DNA of 6,798 bases. Source: Thermodesulfobacteriota bacterium. GTDB taxonomy: Bacteria > Desulfobacterota > DSM-4660 > Desulfatiglandales > Desulfatiglandaceae. The first letter of the stretch is position 1. Every line of letters begins with the position of its first letter. Both the position numbers and the translations under genes were made by a program. The notes under the pieces are model-generated. The model saw only the letters and a list, made by a program, of their open reading frames with translations, was not told the DNA's origin and made no database searches. Where the stretch lies: NCBI GenBank assembly GCA_028278625.1, contig JANQDY010000111.1:1-6798 (forward strand). The letters are read 5' to 3'. Positions 5,132-6,798 of this stretch are shown one piece after another.

Positions 5132-6430
5132 ATGATTACCGCCGACGGCCAGTATCGGACCTCCAAAGCGCAATTATCGAGACTCCGCGAGGCGCTGCAA
5201 ACATTCGACCTCAAAGAAACCGCTTCCCGTATAGGTGACGAGGTACTAGCAATAGCCGAGTTGGAAGCGTTAAGAAGCGAAAAGGAGATCCTGTCCGAGC
5301 AAATCCGAGAGTATGAGGCACTGAGATCCGGCGCAGTGACAGTGCTAAAGGCCAATTCTCTTGAGGAACTGCCGGCCTTGCTCATCAGAGCACGGATCGC
5401 CCAAGGGTTGTCCCATGGTGAACTAGCGAAGAAACTAGATATCAAAGAGCAGCAGATCCAAAAATATGAATCCGAGGAATATGCATCAGCGAACTTGCGG
5501 CATTTGGTCCAGATTGCTGAGGCGCTGCATCTCAATCTAAGTGAGGTGGCCGAACTAAGGCCAAAAACCCCGAAATCACGCGCCACAATAAAGTCTAAAA
5601 TCGACTGGGGTCTATTCCCGGTACGCGAAATGTACAGACGCGGTTGGTTCAGGGACATTGATTTTGTTGGATCAATGGCGGAAGCGATTGCTAATAGCGC
5701 TTTTCTGGCTGAGGCATATGTAAGAAAAGCGATGCCTCGCCGTCAACCAGCTTTTTTGAGGCATAAGGCAAAATTTGGCTCAGAAATGGACCAATATGCC
5801 CTCTGGGCCTGGCAGTGTAGGGTGCTTTTGTTGGCAAAATCAGAGTGCTTGAAGGGAGGTTTTCAAAGGAAAAAGATAACCGAAGGTTGGCTAAAAGATC
5901 TGGCACAACAAAGTCAATTCTCGGATGGGCCGCGTCGTGCAAAAAAAGTCCTTAACGATGCAGGAATATCGCTCATCATTGAGCCACACCTACAAAAAAC
6001 CTATTTAGATGGTGCCGCCTTCCTTCTACCAGATGGTAGCCCTATAATCGGCATGACGCTCCGCTATGACCGAATTGACAACTTTTGGTTTGTGCTTTTC
6101 CATGAAATGATCCATCTAAGAAAGCATTTGCGGAAAGGAAAACTTGAGGACATTTTCGACGACCTTGAGGCCGAGCGTGACGAGTTGGAGCGCGAAACGG
6201 ATGAGCAGGCAGGCAACGCGCTGATTCCGGCAGATGATTGGGAAGTTGCTTTGGCTCGGTATTTGAGAACCGAGGAATCCGTTAAAGATTTCGCAGCGAA
6301 GCAGCACATCAATCCAGCTGTAGTTGCCGGTAGGATACGACAGGAGGCAAACAACTATGTGATCCTTACGGAACTTGTTGGGACAGGCAAGGTTAGAAGT
6401 CAATTTCCCGAAGTGCAGTTCGGTCAATGA
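5132..6430 (+). CDS. XRE-family HTH regulator fused to ImmA/IrrE (M78) metallopeptidase
   Basis: This is a 432-residue multidomain protein (numbered from ATG 5132). Residues 1-20 (MITADGQYRTSKAQL) are the characteristic start of this family. About 35-65 is charged helix, likely coiled coil (IAELEALRSEKEILSEQIREYE). About 80-140 is an XRE helix-turn-helix (ARIAQGLSHGELAKKLDIKEQQIQKYE). The C-terminal part carries the zinc metallopeptidase motif HEMIH (His324, Glu325, His328), with Glu355 in ERETDEQAGNALIP as the likely third ligand, so the active site looks intact. The end, INPAVVAGRIRQEANNY, is also typical. ImmA/IrrE proteases cleave or inactivate partner repressors (ImmR, DdrO); here the DNA-binding and protease parts are in one chain. 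The frame is open to a TTG at 5105 that would overlap the previous stop. ATG 5132 matches homolog starts and has GGGA 11 nt before it. It lies second in the cassette, 16 nt before the Beta-family gene. Likely a regulator or antitoxin of its neighbours. Confidence 0.9.
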   Translation: MITADGQYRTSKAQLSRLREALQTFDLKETASRIGDEVLAIAELEALRSEKEILSEQIREYEALRSGAVTVLKANSLEELPALLIRARIAQGLSHGELAKKLDIKEQQIQKYESEEYASANLRHLVQIAEALHLNLSEVAELRPKTPKSRATIKSKIDWGLFPVREMYRRGWFRDIDFVGSMAEAIANSAFLAEAYVRKAMPRRQPAFLRHKAKFGSEMDQYALWAWQCRVLLLAKSECLKGGFQRKKITEGWLKDLAQQSQFSDGPRRAKKVLNDAGISLIIEPHLQKTYLDGAAFLLPDGSPIIGMTLRYDRIDNFWFVLFHEMIHLRKHLRKGKLEDIFDDLEAERDELERETDEQAGNALIPADDWEVALARYLRTEESVKDFAAKQHINPAVVAGRIRQEANNYVILTELVGTGKVRSQFPEVQFGQ

Positions 6431-6446
6431 AGAAAGATGATAGTAT

Positions 6447-6761
6447 ATGAAGTTTGACCACAAACACTACGTTCCGTGTTTACGGTGGAAGCTTGGAGAG
6501 TACCAGGCCGTGTTGGATTTGCGCTCTAGTACACGGAAATCCATTACTCCGCTCATTGAGGTGCCGGAAATTGGGTTTGACTTCGAGCGACGTACGGCAA
6601 GTAAGACCATTGATAACCATCTAAAGCCATTCCCGAAGAGGGTTCGTGACAAATGGGGTTCTCGCTTTTGTTTCGTGGATGGTAGGCACATTCTGCCTGA
6701 GTGTAGATTGTCGAGGTTTTATCCCGAAGAATTGTCATGGTTTTTTACCTTCTTAGGTTGA
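6447..6761 (+). pseudogene. Truncated Beta-family protein (N-terminal ~100 residues)
   Basis: The first 80 or so residues are recognisable as the start of Beta-family proteins (Pfam Beta_protein): YVPCLRWKLGEYQAVLDL at 8-25, ITPLIEVPEIGFDFE at 33-47, a KTIDNHL segment at 53-59, and KWGSRFCFVDGRHI at 69-82. Family members are usually about 350 residues. This frame ends at TGA 6759-6761 after only 104, and residues from about 88 on no longer look like the family. The two other + frames also stop between about 6750 and 6770, so no single frameshift restores it. The 3' part seems replaced or rearranged, and a palindrome starts 2 bp after the stop. ATG 6447 follows the HTH-ImmA stop by 16 nt with no strong SD (AGAAAG), consistent with operon expression. 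The biochemical role of the family is not established. A naturally short, divergent protein is less likely but possible. Confidence 0.7.
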
Positions 6762-6762
6762 G

Positions 6763-6797
6763 TTGAAGCCCGGCGATAATGAACCGCCAGGCTTCGA
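6763..6797. repeat. Imperfect palindrome after the truncated Beta-family gene
   Basis: TTGAAGCC (6763-6770) pairs with GGCTTCGA (6790-6797) through one G-T wobble. After a C/A mismatch, GGCG (6772-6775) pairs with CGCC (6785-6788) around a 9-nt loop. No T run is visible before the window ends, so a terminator cannot be confirmed. Other readings are the subterminal hairpin of a mobile element that cut the gene, or an intergenic repeat of the REP type. Confidence 0.5.
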
Positions 6798-6798
6798 G

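Noticed and set aside
5086..5658. 190-codon - strand frame opposite the HTH-ImmA gene
   Set aside because: Ser- and Arg-rich mirror of a clearly coding + strand; the + strand carries the HTH and its conserved motifs.
6757..6798. Integron attC site at the palindrome after the Beta-family gene
   Set aside because: attC needs RYYYAAC on the left and GTTRRRY on the right. Here a GTTGAGT lies on the left side, the wrong arrangement, and there is no matching outer arm in the window.

Overview
The window looks like a stretch of Gram-negative bacterial chromosome. Housekeeping and transport genes of fairly high GC fill the left two thirds, and a lower-GC accessory block fills the right third. No ribosomal or other phylogenetic marker is present. 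The gene mix (a branched-chain amino acid permease-like tail, a DMT exporter, a nicotinamidase-fold hydrolase and a DUF4143 ATPase) would fit an anaerobic deltaproteobacterium (Desulfobacterota), but that is only an impression.

Layout. Positions 1-103 hold the 3' end of a membrane protein gene on the + strand, perhaps a LivH-type ABC permease. Converging on it from the - strand (116-1069) is a complete 10-helix EamA/DMT transporter with a GTG start. After about 465 bp without a convincing gene comes a large cysteine hydrolase of the isochorismatase/nicotinamidase fold (1536-2546), with its catalytic triad and metal ligands visible. A strong intrinsic terminator (2679-2715) closes that unit. 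A consensus sigma-70 promoter (2774-2802) then drives an AAA_14/DUF4143 ATPase (2811-3986) from a start codon that would lie almost at the transcription start.

Positions 3987-4667 are an AT-richer 680-bp stretch with no believable gene. It holds four copies of an 8-mer (GGTGGAAA on the - strand), some small dyads and a promoter at its right edge.

From 4668 onward lies a tight three-gene cassette: a DUF6932-like protein with a nucleotidyltransferase-type GS-x9-DxD motif; a protein joining a coiled coil, an XRE helix-turn-helix and an ImmA/IrrE (M78) HExxH metallopeptidase; and the first ~100 codons of a Beta-family protein, which stops early next to an imperfect palindrome at the window edge. 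The intergenic spacing is near zero and codon choice differs from the left-hand genes (more CTA and ATA). By analogy with other HTH-ImmA pairs this may be a toxin-antitoxin-like or phage-defence module, and it is the most interesting item here. The functional reading is inference; the domain motifs and the layout are visible in the sequence.
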